64,000 nt of DNA, taken from positions 893,839 to 957,838 of the forward strand of contig NW_020653716.1 of NCBI RefSeq assembly GCF_003589595.1. The letters run 5' to 3'. Origin of the DNA: Hyposmocoma kahamanoa (Eukaryota; Arthropoda; Insecta; Lepidoptera; Cosmopterigidae). Positions 23,501-35,260 of the stretch are shown in pieces (position 1 is the stretch's first letter; every line of letters starts with the position of its first letter). The notes below the pieces were generated by a model that worked only from the letters and a program-made list of their open reading frames with translations, was not told where the DNA came from and did no database searches. A program made the position numbers and the translations under genes.

Positions 23501-25270
23501 AATCGCGAATATTTCGGTTTATTTGAAAAACCAAATGCCCGAAACGTCGGTTTGTTTGAAAAAACAAATATACGCGATTTAAATTCGGAAAAATAGTTTC
23601 ATTTCCTAAAATGAAAAGTTATTACCCGTTTTGGTAGGGCAAGTACGAGCATTTAACCTACCACTTTATCGAGAGCGGGTTGAGCGTTTACGTAGGAGTT
23701 GACGCCAACATGTGACACGGCAATGGCATCTGCCATAGTATGCCGGGCAGGTATTCCAACGCCTGGCATATCGTCGGCTAGATGTTTGAAGAAAGCCGGT
23801 GCTTGCTCTGATTGGACACCCTTGAAAATGTAAGTGAACAGCTTAATTTAGATTGAGTCGTATGACACCAATACCGTACATCACTACGCCACTTAGACAT
23901 GGGTAAGGGTAAGGGCGGTGCCGCTGGTGAAATTACAGGTACAAGAGATTTGCCAACTTACGTCTCAAGGTAAATCTTTTTATTCATTCATAGTTTCCGT
24001 CTTTACGATTTCTCTAGAGATTCGTTTCATCGAATCGTCATTTTCTTTATTAAACACGAACTTTTATCGACTTGATGTATCACAAGTTTTGGAATCTCAG
24101 CTTAGTTTTTTTAAATGCTTTTATACCGACGTATATAGATAATATAAACGTAGATACGAACGTATACTTGACATTTAGTCTTGTGGTGCTTGACGACTCT
24201 GGCAGTTGCTGCGGCGAGACCTCCGGTACCAATAGGCACTATTATAAATTCTACTTCAGGTATTTCATGCATAATCTCCAATGCAATAGTTCCGTATCCC
24301 GCTAATACATCTGGGTGATCTCGGCTATGAAATAAAAGGTTTAGTACCTAGTAGGAAAGACAAATAATTTTGCAAATATTGATAACTACTAGTAGTTTGT
24401 TTTTAAAATGTACCCATTAATGTAAGTTAAACCTCTGTCTCTGGCTAGGACGCGGGCAAATTTCTGTGCATCGTAAAGCGTGGTTCCTTGCACAATTACT
24501 TTAGCGCCCATGGCGTAACATCGCTGTGTGTAGGATAAGGGCACGTAACTGGGCATCACAGCTATCACCGGAACCCCATATTTTGCAGCGTGGAAACACA
24601 TTGCAATAGCTTCGTTGCCGAGAGAGGCCACTACGACCCCTATTTTTCTTTTGTCTAGTGGCAAACGCAACAAAGCGCACAGGGCACCTCTTTCTTTGAA
24701 ACTGTCGAACATAAAAAACAACGTACTACGTAGGTATATGTATAATAATGAAACTTCACAATCAACTATTTCGTTTAGGAAACTACTTACCACCCAGACT
24801 TTTGCAACGATTCTAATTTGTAATACAATGGCATACAAAATTGTTTTTGGTGGTGAGAGGCCTGAAATAAAACTATTTCAAGTACTATAGTTGTAAACGA
24901 GGTAACAGTGTAAAGATTTATAAATAATTATTATATTAAATTACGAGTAAATGGCTTACCATACACGGAGGGTGTTTTATGAGTGGATTGATGAGATCTG
25001 CCGCAGCTATTACATCTTCGAACTTAAGTGTTCTTGGGTTTTCGGGGTCACACCATTCATCCAGATCTTCCTAATTAAGTGAATTAATATTATGGATAAA
25101 ATATAATATCGTTTATTTGAATAATAAAATTTATATGACCTTAAATAATATAGGATATTATTACAGGGTATTAGTAAACTATTTCATATTGGTCGTATTA
25201 ATCGTAATTAACGAAACCAATATGAAATAGTTACAAAATATCTTCAACTTACATTTCTCCGGGAAGACAT
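20560..25270 (-). CDS. Serine/threonine dehydratase-like protein, paralog A
   Basis: A fold-type II PLP enzyme of the serine racemase / threonine ammonia-lyase group with an ACT-like C-terminal domain. Ten exons from the 5' end: 25253-25270, 24960-25070, 24791-24861, 24414-24701, 24162-24324, 23662-23820, 23014-23150, 22632-22731, 22001-22126 and 20560-20718. Phases agree, giving 443 aa. The Schiff-base lysine is Lys69 (CFKERGAL). SLGN follows, then [11 protein letters not shown], a phosphate loop written GTGG (about 195-198) instead of [14 protein letters not shown], and VTGGN where SGGN is usual. The last two exons form the ACT-like part, ending PFNDKRTCPCY. Exon 5 is ended after VY, where all four paralogs have a GT. 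An alternative first exon is at 25426-25539. Substrate is unknown. Confidence 0.88.
20838..21245. mobile_element. MITE downstream of Pcd
   Basis: Inverted ends CACCTTCAAATTAGACGC (near 20841) and GCTTCTAATTTGAAGGCGCT (near 21220) enclose a body with a second, inner inverted pair built on CCCCAAATCCCCACT / AGTGGGGATTTTTTTTGTGG. GC-rich relative to its surroundings and no ORF. It sits inside the last intron of paralog A. Confidence 0.6.
21395..21500 (+). mobile_element. RTE-like LINE C-terminal scrap
   Basis: The stretch reads approximately RFGHIERMDVSRLTAKIHRA, the common C-terminal tail of RTE-type non-LTR reverse transcriptases. About 100 bp is recognisable, with no flanking coding sequence, in the last intron of paralog A. 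Confidence 0.5.
23157..23224. repeat. Near-perfect 32-bp-arm palindrome at a 3' splice site
   Basis: AATAAAATTGAAAAGTTTGA (continuing ACAATTCACAAC) is followed after a 4-base loop by its exact complement. On the minus strand this ends a few bases before the AG acceptor of paralog A exon 7 (exon starts at 23150). CTAG lies at both outer edges. Confidence 0.8.
23473..23607. mobile_element. Short MITE in paralog A intron 6
   Basis: TAGGAAATGAAATTATTTTT (continuing CCGAATTTAAATCGCG) is repeated inverted at about 23572-23607. Between them are two direct copies of a CGGTTTRTTTGAAAAA phrase. 135 bp, no coding. Confidence 0.65.
25177..25232. repeat. Hairpin in paralog A intron 1
   Basis: 17-bp perfect arms AACTATTTCATATTGGT / ACCAATATGAAATAGTT with a 22-base loop (25177-25193 and 25216-25232). 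They lie 21 bp downstream, on the minus strand, of the first small coding exon (25253-25270). Confidence 0.6.
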
Positions 25271-25425
25271 GGTGCTTCTTCTTTATGTTTCTGATCTGTG
25301 TTATCTTTCTATATAAATATGAAATTGCTGTAATTTAAGAAACTATTTTCTTTGTTTTACATATATATATTATATTGTTTGAAAATGATTACCGTATTTT
25401 GTTCAAAAGTTAATGTGAAAATTAC

Positions 25426-25539
25426 TTGTAGGATTTGATGATTTGGCTTGTTGTTTTTTAATACTTCCACTTCAACTTTTGTATTTATGGCTCTGTCGTT
25501 TTGCGCGACGATTTCGCCAACGTCAGGGTTGAAAGACAT
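25426..25539 (-). CDS. Alternative first exon of paralog A
   Basis: An ATG at 25539 opens 38 codons (MSFNPDVGEIVAQNDRAINT onward) to a donor (CTACAA|GTAATT) in phase 0. It could join exon 2 at 25070 in place of the 6-codon exon at 25253-25270. The latter cannot be an internal exon in frame, because TAA precedes its ATG. The peptide matches no known domain. A divergent near-copy is at 27153-27248 on +. First exons also differ among paralogs B, C and D. Confidence 0.5.
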
Positions 25540-25545
25540 GTAGAC

Positions 25546-27152
25546 CGGTGGTGAGATAGATTATTTTTCCGCTAAGTTGTAGTGTGACAGTATGTGGCAT
25601 AATTTGGATGGTGTTCTGTATGAGTTATGTGGCGGCTTTAGACGCCGCCTATTATCACTGACTGGCTGTGGCAGTCTCTTTGGAAGAGAGTCGCCAAGGA
25701 GTGTCACACTTGCCGTAAATGTTTGACAGTTTACAGTTACGTAAATGGTAATGTCAGCGATTGCAAATTGTTTGCCCGGTTTGATAAAAAGCATTTTGTA
25801 AAAACCACGAAACTTTATAATTATATCGCCATTCACGAAGTTCACGAGGCCGATTTATTGTTCGTTACGGGAGCGATAAATTCCCCAAACCTATATACCT
25901 ACCTATGCAGTGTTTATTTCTCGAAACAAAAACACTCTTTTAACAAACTTTATTAATAAAAATCACAGTAATAGCAAAATATTTCTTTTTTCATGAAACT
26001 GAATTTGTGTCTTGAGCGAGTTTAGCAAAAATATTCCCTTAAAATATACATTTAGTTTTAGTACTTATGCGTAACAATTATCGTATCCACTGACGTAGGT
26101 ACATTTATACGTTAAAGTTTTAAGTAATGACATGAGTTTCAACTTTTGCGTTTAATTTTCACTATTGATGACCTGTAAGTCAATCAGATAAGTTGCGAAT
26201 ACCGGGTCTAATATTAGGTATATTAGACTAATAAATTTAAACTAAGTATTTTTAGTTTATTACCCCGGATTTCTTTTTTACATATCGCACTGTTAATACA
26301 ATGGTGTATTAACTCAAAAAGTGTATTTTCTCAGAATCGACGAAAAACTAATTATTCGCTTCTCGTGAAATATCTGTATAAATTTATGTATAGGTTATTC
26401 CCTGCTTGTTTTTGAATAAGGACTATTTTGGCCAGAACTAGCTCACATAAAGCGTGTCGAATTTGGAGTTAAATAGATATATTTTAGTTGTTTTTTACAA
26501 TATTCTAACGACAATATTCTCTACACGGCAATAACACTATTGCCGTGTAGAGAATCAAATTTTACGTTCAACAATGATATAATCTTGATTTTCACATATT
26601 TCGAGTTATAACACTATTGTAATAGCAGTGCGATATGAAATAAGTAAATTTCTCATTATTTTCAATCGTAAATTATCACTGTAGTGCTTCGGTTGGGACG
26701 TGTCTATCCGCATTTTGTAAATATTAATTAGACATAAAATTAATATCTAATGATCTGAAGATATAACGATTAGCATTTTTTAAATTTGGGACAAAACTTG
26801 TATTTGACAACGCTTACATTAATAACGAAGTCATCGTTCACCATTACTTATAGTTAAAAACAATATAATGGAGTAATGACAAAAGATTGCTAAACATCTT
26901 TAATGTGGAATGCCTCGGAACTTCAATCTGTAGATTAACACACAATGCAGAACACCATCCACTTATAACCGCGACGGTGTCATGGTGTCATTGTCAATGG
27001 TTTTGTTTGTCTTTACGTCAAAAATAGATGTTTTTTTTAAATGTTTCCAAAAGAAAGAAAATAACATGAACTCTCAAATTATACATATATATATATATAT
27101 AACCGCCGAAGTATTTTGATAACCGGCAATCTCTGTCACCACCGCACTCTAC
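25546..27152. other. Non-coding gap between two divergent exon copies
   Basis: AT-rich. It holds an 18-bp perfect hairpin (26516-26555) and an (AT)n run near 27080-27101. No gene, SINE or LINE was recognised. It separates the minus-strand alternative exon at 25539 from its plus-strand copy at 27153, so it would be a shared divergent promoter region if both are used. Confidence 0.5.
26516..26555. repeat. 18-bp perfect hairpin
   Basis: ATTCTCTACACGGCAATA, loop ACAC, then the exact complement. GC content of the stem is above the surroundings. It is not followed by a T-run, and its role is unknown. Confidence 0.7.
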
Positions 27153-27248
27153 ATGTCTTTCAACCCTGACGTTGGCGAAATCGTCGCGCAAAACGACGGA
27201 GCCATAGATACAAAAGTTGAAGTTGAAGTTACTAGAACAAAAGCGTAA
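27153..27248 (+). pseudogene. Divergent duplicate of the paralog A alternative first exon
   Basis: 31 codons beginning MSFNPDVGEIVAQNDGAIDT, 27 of whose first 30 or so residues match the exon at 25426-25539, in the opposite orientation. About 25 bp upstream of the ATG also match (TCACCACCG then TCTACATG). The frame ends in TAA at 27246-27248, though AAAGC|GTAAGC could also act as a donor. No downstream partner exon is seen on +. Confidence 0.6.
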
Positions 27249-27599
27249 GCCCTCACTTATAGTAGAGAATAAGAGCTATAGTTATATAACTTGCAATTTT
27301 TGTCCCTAGATTTTCGTTTATTTTGGTGGTCGTTCACACGAATGAACGTTGCATGCGATCTTTCGTGCATAGTATACATACTAAACAAACGCTCTGTGGG
27401 AATTCGTAAAGATTTACCTACTTATTTTTTTATGTGTAAAAATAAAAAAAAATACGGTTATACCTGCTTCTGATTACCGTAAGAGAATCAACGTAAAGCC
27501 TCGTTAAACTGATTTGCAGAACTACCTTTCACATTAGAAACTTACGGGTACCATGATAGTTTAGACCGTACACTTACCTACCGAAAGAGAGTCAACGGG

Positions 27600-27925
27600 C
27601 TTATTCCCAGTGGTCACCACTGCCTTTGTTCCCACTGGCGACAAATGGGAAAAAAATCCCATATGTTGCCAGTGGTGACAAACGGGATAAAAAATGTCAG
27701 GTTTTTGCCAGTGGTGATTTGTACTGGCGACAAATGAAAAAAAAAATCCCAAATGTCACTAGGTGGTGACAAACGGGATAAAAATCTCAGTTGTTGCCAG
27801 TAGTGATTTCCACTGGCAACAAATGGGAAAAAACCCATAATATGTTACCAGGTGGTGGCAAATGGGATAAAAAGATCTCTAGTTGCCACTGGTGACAGAT
27901 GGGTATCCAAGTAGTGGCAATGTTG
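27600..27925. repeat. Minisatellite-like repeat
   Basis: Degenerate repeats built on CCACTGGCGACAAATGGGAA, TTGCCAGTGGTGAC and AAACGGGATAAAAA recur with alternating complementary orientation (CCACTGG / CCAGTGG). No protein. The stretch from 27926 to 28575 is AT-rich and nothing further was recognised in it. Confidence 0.65.
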
Positions 27926-28575
27926 GGTAAAAAACTAATTAGGGGACCACTCGCCATTTCCGTTAATATGCTATTTTCGCCAACTAGTCAATTTCTGGAA
28001 TTTGCCAATCCCATGTGAATCTTTAATTCGTCAAGTTGCACAATTCGTCATTTTCTCTGATCAGTCATTTTCGGCAACTGGACAATATACATAATGCATG
28101 GAATAAAAAAAATCCCAATTAATGTTTGTTTATTGCCGCCATCGACAGTGAACAAAATAAAATTCGAGTTTAATGATAAAAATATAGATCTTATTAAAAA
28201 AAACAGTCTTAAACATCAGATATTTCCAATACCATACAATAATTAAAAATCACAGAAATAAGGGTGGGAAATTAGGGGATGAATATGGTTAATTGGATTT
28301 CACCCACTTCCCGTTAACCGATTTCAATAAAACTTGGCAAATAGATAGAACTCCAAAAACTAGAAGTTGGTTTTATTTAATAAAAACATTCATTGTTTTC
28401 GCAACTCAATCAATCAATCAACGAAACATTTTTGTATCTCTTTTATTCTTATCCATATGTTAGGGGAAATCTAAAATAGGTAAAGGAAAAAGCAAGGTAT
28501 AAAAATATACTTTATTATAGGTAGTAGTTTTGAATTAAAGTAGGTAGGTAAGTAATACCAAAATCCACCTGCATC

Positions 28576-31500
28576 CTACATCATTAGACTTTTCAGTGGT
28601 TTGAAGCACGAGCAATGAGGATGTATGTTAAACGGTGCTGTTTCAAATACAACAGTGTACGGGTAAGCCGTTTCCATGATCTTTTTCAACTCTAATCCGT
28701 GTTCAGGACTCGAGGCTTGGCATATTATCTCTAGCTGTAATATATTTGAAAAAGTTAATATTCTTTTATCCATATTATATAAATATCATATATATATTTT
28801 TCAATATTAGATGAAAAAGTAAATATACGGCCTCTGTGACCGAACGGTTACCCTGCCGGACTGCCACGCAGAGGTCCCAGGTTCGATTCCCGGGCCGGGA
28901 GAAATATTTGTAAGGCCTATATTTCTTTCTCTCGTGAGTTTGGGTGTAATTTGTGGTTGTCTATGTGTATGTCCATGGCACCCGCAACACAGGGTTTCCC
29001 TAGTGCGGGGCTATGTTGAGTGTGAGCGTTATTATTATTATTATTATTATGGACTATATTTCAGAATGATTTCGATTTTTACGTAGTACCGCAATGTTAC
29101 GTCACTTGAATTTTATATTGTGTGCTAGACTAAATTTTTCTTTCTCATCTGATGGAAAGTGACGATGAGGTCGACGTTCGAGCATGCACATCTAAATAAT
29201 GACTATACATTATCGCCTTGAAAAAGCCCATGCTATATCGTTCAACGAAAAATCTGCAGGCAAGGAATTCCATAGCCGTTCGCCATATAAATGGGGAAGC
29301 GTAACGCTTCGTGTGACTCTTTGGAATAGGGGTGGAACATCAGCTTAGTTATAGTTGGCGAAATATTATTTGCACCGGTTCATCTTAGTATGTAGGTATA
29401 ATAGAACAAAAGAGTGAACCGTCTCGGTAACGCACGTGCCATCTGAATATTGCAAACTACTAGTTTAAATACTGTTACATGACTTTTACTCATTGGCACT
29501 TGGTAATCTTTATGCGTAAATAACTTGTTGAATAAGTAAGAAAAGAGTCGGCAGTCGGTAATTTATGAACTACCTACTGAAAAACCGTACCTTAAAAAAA
29601 CGACCTGTTGAGTAAAGAAATTATAGAAAACCAGAATAGAAAAAGCATTTAGCCATCCCATGACTAGTACGATGGACCAAGACAAGTCCGTGTACGCTTT
29701 AAGTAAAAGAAGTGTTAATAACGTAACGTACACACTCAACATAACGTACACACTCAAAATAGCCCCGCACTAGGGAAACCCTGTGTTGCGGGTGCCATGG
29801 ACACACTTATAGACAACCACAAATTACACCCAAACTCACAAGAGAAATAAATATAGGCCATGCAAATATTTCTCCAGGCCCGGGAATAGAACCTGGGACC
29901 TCTGCGTGGCAGTCCGGCATGGTAACTGTTCGACCACGGAGGCAGTTGTTATTGTTGTTGTGTTAATGGTTTTATAACCCTGTTGTAATAGAAAAGATAA
30001 GCCGTTCTAAGAGATATCATCATATATCTATATCATTTATATATATATCATTCATCACTCTAGCCCCTATTGGTCAATTTGCAAGTGTAATGCATTGTAG
30101 TACCACGGTACCAACCTCTAATCTGCGAGTATCACTATCCATCCATCTATCACATTGGTTTTGTTGGACTACGCGGTAACCGCCAAGTGACAGAATTTTG
30201 AATACTCGCGAAATGTCCTTTATAGAATTGTTTATCTGTACCTGTAAATAGATTTTAATATTATTTTCTTGCGAATTTGATAACTGGTAATACTTACATC
30301 CAATCTGTATTGTATCGGTGAACAGATTTTCAGTCTAATCACATCACTATTATCAAAAAATAAAAAATAAAATAAAATAGTAATGTGCCAGACAACCTCT
30401 CTTGAATTATGTGCTTTCTAACTATGGAATTCTCTGCAATAGACTAAAGGAATTCACTCTGGGGCACATTGGGGCACTACACAGAACAATTCAGAAACAA
30501 TTTAGCAAAATTCATTTCCGTTTTTGGTCCTACGAACGAAACTCGCCTACTTCTGCCGCCAAGCAGTAACGTCAGCATTACTGTGTTCCGGTTTTGAAGG
30601 GTAAGGGTGCTGGTGAAATTACAGGCACATGGGACTTATCAACTTATGTCTCAAGGTGATGGGCGCAGTGGCAGTGCCCCTCAGATCTTTGCGATTTAAA
30701 ACTTTGAGTGGTACTGCAACTGTTATGAACAGGCAGTGAGCTTGTTTACAAGTATAATGTCATTGTGGACAGGCGTGTAGTTTACCATCAGACGCCCGAC
30801 TTGTTCGCCCCGTCACTTGATATTATAAAAAAAGAAAAAAAAAAAGAACTCGGTACCTCCTCATTTATCACCGACCGTGCAAACCGTTGGATAGGTACCT
30901 GTTGGCAATTCGTCGGGCGTGGATACCCGTTCCGAGCATAATATAAACTTTCCAGCCCTTTGGGATTTTGGCCTATAGTGAACTAGTAAGAACAGACTTC
31001 TTAGACAAACCAATCTAAACGATTAACTGAAAACAATACCTTAAACTTGACAAGACGACGGTCAGCTGACATTCCCCTGTGCAGTGATCTCGCGTAGACT
31101 GTACAATCTACGTTTCCTCCAGTCAGAATACACACAACTCTGAAGCGAAAAAGAAAAAAAAATCATTAATACAGTGTACAGGTAGTAGAGATTTGTTAAG
31201 GTTCATTTAAAATTTATTAATTTCATATTTTACCAGGCCAGTCCCATATTTTTCTACGTACTTAAGTTCTGTTTATAAATACCCAGCTATCAACCTTTGG
31301 TTAGACAGGAAGGACACTATTATCCATGCAAGCAAGTATCCACAGGGACCTTATCAGTCAATTTTGATCCCAGATCAGCCCGTTTGACCCAGACTTCATC
31401 CGGTTCTTAAAAGGCTAGTGTATTGGGTGAGCGCCCCCAGGTGCGCGTACAGTACCCTCGCTATTGTCCAGGCAAGTACCAGAGCTGTTGGCTTGTTCAC

Positions 31501-34500
31501 CTCCTGGGCTGGGATGTTTACGCTCAAGGATGCATTAATGCGGTTATTTTAAGTAGTATATCATTTACGCGATTGCTTGCAAAATATTGGCTGTGGGTTA
31601 CCTATAGAGTTGTAACTTATAAACACAAAAAATTGTAATATACTTAATGTAATAATATTATACGTATCTCTTACGTTTTTGTCTTCAGTTCTGGTACAAG
31701 ATTTTCAATGATTGTTGCAAGTGGACACGCAGCAGCTCCATCCACAACGAGATGCTCTACTTCCATAATGTGTAACAGAGCTTTAGCTATAGATTCTTCT
31801 TCGACACGGACCTTTTAGCAGAAATACACGTGGATAATGCGTCATTCCTTAACCCGTTCATGGACAGTATTTAAATAGCACCGCTCACAAAAATGTCACT
31901 AACTACTTTTCTGTGTGCCGATGCCGTAGCTCTTATGTCGATGCAATATAAAATATTCAATGTAAATTAAATGAATGAAATTTGTAAGTACGTTGTTGGT
32001 ACTTCTTTATGGAGGGGCAGTAAGCGGTAACTAAACGCGGTAAGTACCCCGTGTTATCATATTCTGATATTCAATTGTATGGTAAACGCCGTTGCTGTCC
32101 TTGAAAGAGTTAACACAATTAGTATCCTCATATAAATATAACATGCCAAACACCTCCTTTTAGTTTATGCAAAACAATGATGGTTTTCCCCTTTTTCTTG
32201 AGTTTTCTACATGCTCCATTTGGAGCCATGGACTTTGTGTGGTCCCAAAGTGTTCCTACTATACCCAACAGTGGGGTTCTGAATTCATGAATAAATCCAG
32301 AGTTTCTCAATATTGGCGACAAAATGGTTGTGAAGCATGATATTTTAAAAATGTACCAGTGTCTGCATATTTGGTATGTACTTCTTTAAACACTTTTTAA
32401 ATATATCTTTAATATTCTCGACACGTCTTTTGCATGCACCTTCAGAGATGGGCTCACACAGTCACTTGGTGGAGGCCAGAGAACGGCTAACGACGATTAG
32501 GAGGCAGCCCAAGAAGATTGCGGGAGGACTTGGACTAAAGGACATTACAAATACTCTCGAATTTAAAGAAATGTCGATTACAAATCTATACACATCTCAA
32601 CTAATAGTGTTTATATCAGTGTTTACTAATTTATGTTCTACGTGCTTTTGTGTTATACCTTGTGAAATGATTGTTAATGTTTATTTTGTTTGTGTTCAAT
32701 CATATATATATATATATATATATAGCATAACAATTATGTAAAGTGCGAATAAGTCTAGGATTTATTTTTAGAAGTTGAAATTATTGTACTTGTGGTCAAC
32801 ATATTCCTGATAACGACTAAGGACTAATTAAAAAATTTACCATTCTATCAAGAAGAGTTACAGCGGTAACATAAGAATTAGCTCCCACTTGCGAAACAGC
32901 AATACTGTCGGCTAGTGTTGGTTTTGGTGAGTACTCGTCTGGAATTTGTGTAACGGCATTTCGTAACTCCTCGAGCTCTTCCTCATCCGCACCTTCGTAT
33001 TCACGCTCTTGTATATACAGAATCTCCTGGTAATGCTGTTCTAGATCTCGTTTGTATAAATTAAATATTTGTGTTGCTACAGGTTGCACTCCCTAAAACA
33101 TATACATAAAAAGTACTCCAAGAGAAGTACAAGAAATATGTTTAAATTAAATTTATGTACTTAATTCAAGTCCTACGTTTGTACACAACATACAGCTAAA
33201 TAAAAGGGAACATTGAAAGATCTTAATTTATAAAGTCAGTTAAATTATATATGATTAATAACGGAAGTAGATTGGACAAATGATCTACTAACATAAACAA
33301 GGCAGTCAGGTTTATCGTGTTTAACAACGGTGGCAATAGCGGCGGCGAGTCCTCCAGTTCCTACAGGTACTATTATAGCATCCACGTACGGAATATCCCT
33401 TAAAATTTCCAATGCTATACTGCCGTATCCTTCTAGCATGCGTGGATCATCACGCCTGGTGACACAAGTTAAAAAGTATAGAAACAAATTTTTCAAAACG
33501 AAAATCCTGTTAATTTTTTAAACTGCCTCTGTGGTCAAACGGTTAAAATTACCATGCCGGACTGCCATGCAGAGGTCCTAGGTTCGATTCCCGGGCCGGG
33601 AGAAATATTTGTATGGCCTACATTTATTTCTCTCGTGAGTTTGTGTGTAATTTGTGGTTGTCTATGGCACCCGCAATGGGTTTCCCTAGTGCGGGGCTAT
33701 GTTGAGTGTGTACGTAATTTCTTCCAAATTCAATGTCAAATTCATTTCATAACTGCCTCAGTCGCTGAACAGTTACCATGTTGGACTGCCACGCAGAGAT
33801 CCCGGGTTCTATTCCCGGGCCGGGAGAAATATTTGTATGGCCTACATTTATTTCTCTCGTGACTTTGTGATTCTCTGTTTGTGTGTCCATGGCATCCGCG
33901 AGGTTTTCTTAATGCAGGGCTATGAGTGTGTTCGTTATTATTCCAAAGTTACTATTGAACACCATTCCTATCTCCGACAATATGTACCCTAAACTATTAC
34001 TAATATTCCTATTTTTGTCCGTTGGTAATAAAAGGATCAGCCATAAAGAGTATAAACAAACATATAGTTGTAGGTGGGAATGAATACATTTTCTATTATA
34101 TGCTCTAAATTTTAATGATATGAAAACATTATCCGCATGTTTCCTAACTGTCCCGGTTTACAATTATTTGTTTTCCTTAATTTTTTTTATATTGGCACAA
34201 GGTTGTTTATTGCCACAAAAATAGCTTAGTTGTATTAAGTATTAACTGCCTCCGTGGCCGAACGGTTACCATGCCGGACTGCCACGCAGAGGTCCCAGGT
34301 TCGATTCCCGGGCCGGGCGAAATATTTGTAAGACCTACATTTATTTTTCTCGTGAGTTTGGGTGTAATTTGTGGTTGTCTATGTGTGTGTCCATGGCATC
34401 CGCGACACAGGATTTCCCTAGTGCGGGGTTATGTTGAGTGTGTGCGTTATTATTATTATTATTATTATTTACTCCAAACACTTGCCCGTTAATATAAATG

Positions 34501-35260
34501 AGGTCGTTCTTCTCGGCCAGCTGTTGGGCGTAAAGTTGTGCCTGCAATAATGAGTTTCCTGCTACAATAACTTGTACGCCCAAGTCACTTATTTTATTCT
34601 TTAACGCTAGGGTAATGGTGTTAGGTATTACTGCAGCGACTTTGATATTTAGCTTAGCGCCACAAATGCCCATAGCAATTGCAACGTTGCTTAGGGAAGC
34701 GACTATTATTCCTTTAACATCTTTTCTTGGTATTTGCAACAAGACATTTAGAGCACCTCTTTCCTTGAAACTGTTGAAGAGAATAACGTTAGAAAGTAAT
34801 ATAGTGTTGATGATTATTTATATATGATGGTTGATTGTTACTATTCTTTTTATTATCTCATTCTAAGCTTTTCTTTTATATTAAACTAACCTTCCGCATT
34901 TATGCCAGGACTCTAATTTGTAATACAATGACATTGTAAACTCTTTTTGATAATGTGATGCCTGAAATTTGCAACATCTATGTTAACAATTTTTATACAA
35001 TCATTATTATACATTTATTGTGAAACACTTTACCAAGCAATTGGTCTTTAAGATGTGCGGTTTTATTAGTTGTTCCGCTTTCAATATATTCTCGTACTCA
35101 AGATGCCATTCGCAATTTGGATTGGATAAACGTGTGCTTTCCTATTGGGAGAACATACAAAAAATAATGTTGAGTTATTGCTAGAACTGAAATGTAAATA
35201 AATAATTAGCCCTTCTGTGAATAAAACTACCTCTTGTTCCTTCCATTCTGGAGCCGCCAT
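28576..35260 (-). CDS. Serine/threonine dehydratase-like protein, paralog B
   Basis: Same family as paralog A. Ten exons from the 5' end: 35231-35260, 35034-35141, 34891-34961, 34486-34770, 33293-33455, 32841-33092, 31675-31811, 31040-31139, 30116-30241 and 28576-28734, giving 476 aa. The lysine is Lys72 (SFKERGAL). The next loop reads SLSN (Gly to Ser). The phosphate loop is [14 protein letters not shown] has Asp for the usual Glu, and LTGGN is near the end. Exon 6 is 252 nt versus 159 nt in the other three; the extra 31 residues are strongly acidic (EGADEEELEELR). Exon 4 ends at a GC donor (AACGG|GCAAGT) with a SINE about 15 bp beyond it. The tail is APFNIHPHCSCF. Intron 6 holds an (AT)n run at 32702-32725. 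Catalytic competence is uncertain. Confidence 0.85.
28829..29050 (+). mobile_element. tRNA-derived SINE, family 1
   Basis: The tRNA-like head GGCCTCTGTGACCGAACGG with B box GGTTCGATTCCCGGGCCGGG is followed by a body (GAGTTTGGGTGTAATTTGTG, CTAGTGCGGGGCTATG) and a (TTA)n tail. Other copies: 29754-29945 (-), 33523-33720 (+), 33752-33945 (+), 34245-34470 (+) and 50865-51038 (-). It lies in the last intron of paralog B. Confidence 0.85.
29143..29335 (-). mobile_element. LINE 3'-end fragment, degraded
   Basis: Shorter relative of 2620-3110 (shared GATGGAAAGTGACGATGAGG, GCAAGGAATTCCATAGCCGT, GCGTAACGCTTCGTG). No open frame remains. Confidence 0.6.
29754..29945 (-). mobile_element. tRNA-derived SINE, family 1
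   Basis: Minus-strand copy with complete B box and head. It lies in the last intron of paralog B, about 700 bp from an opposite-orientation copy at 28829-29050. Confidence 0.85.
30570..30835 (+). repeat. Interspersed repeat, SINE/LINE-tail type
   Basis: Better preserved relative of 5125-5355 with the same A-rich tail (TATTATAAAAAAAGAAAAAA). In intron 8 of paralog B. Confidence 0.6.
31228..31515. repeat. Interspersed repeat, unnamed family (copy 2)
   Basis: Relative of 10065-10340 in the same orientation. In intron 7 of paralog B. Confidence 0.55.
33523..33720 (+). mobile_element. tRNA-derived SINE, family 1
   Basis: Head, B box and body present. In intron 4 of paralog B, immediately followed by another copy in the same orientation. 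Confidence 0.8.
33752..33945 (+). mobile_element. tRNA-derived SINE, family 1
   Basis: Second of three same-strand copies packed into paralog B intron 4. More diverged (CTCAGTCGCTGAACAG head). Confidence 0.8.
34245..34470 (+). mobile_element. tRNA-derived SINE, family 1, abutting a splice donor
   Basis: Complete head (GCCTCCGTGGCCGAACGG), B box and (TTA)n tail. The tail stops about 15 bp from the GC donor of paralog B exon 4. Reading through that donor gives a run of Asn codons, which is not a real protein feature. Confidence 0.85.

Noticed and set aside
34341..34500. Poly-asparagine extension after paralog B exon 4
   Set aside because: It is read-through past the GC donor into the (TTA)n tail of a SINE. 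Paralogs A, C and D all end the exon at the same codon.
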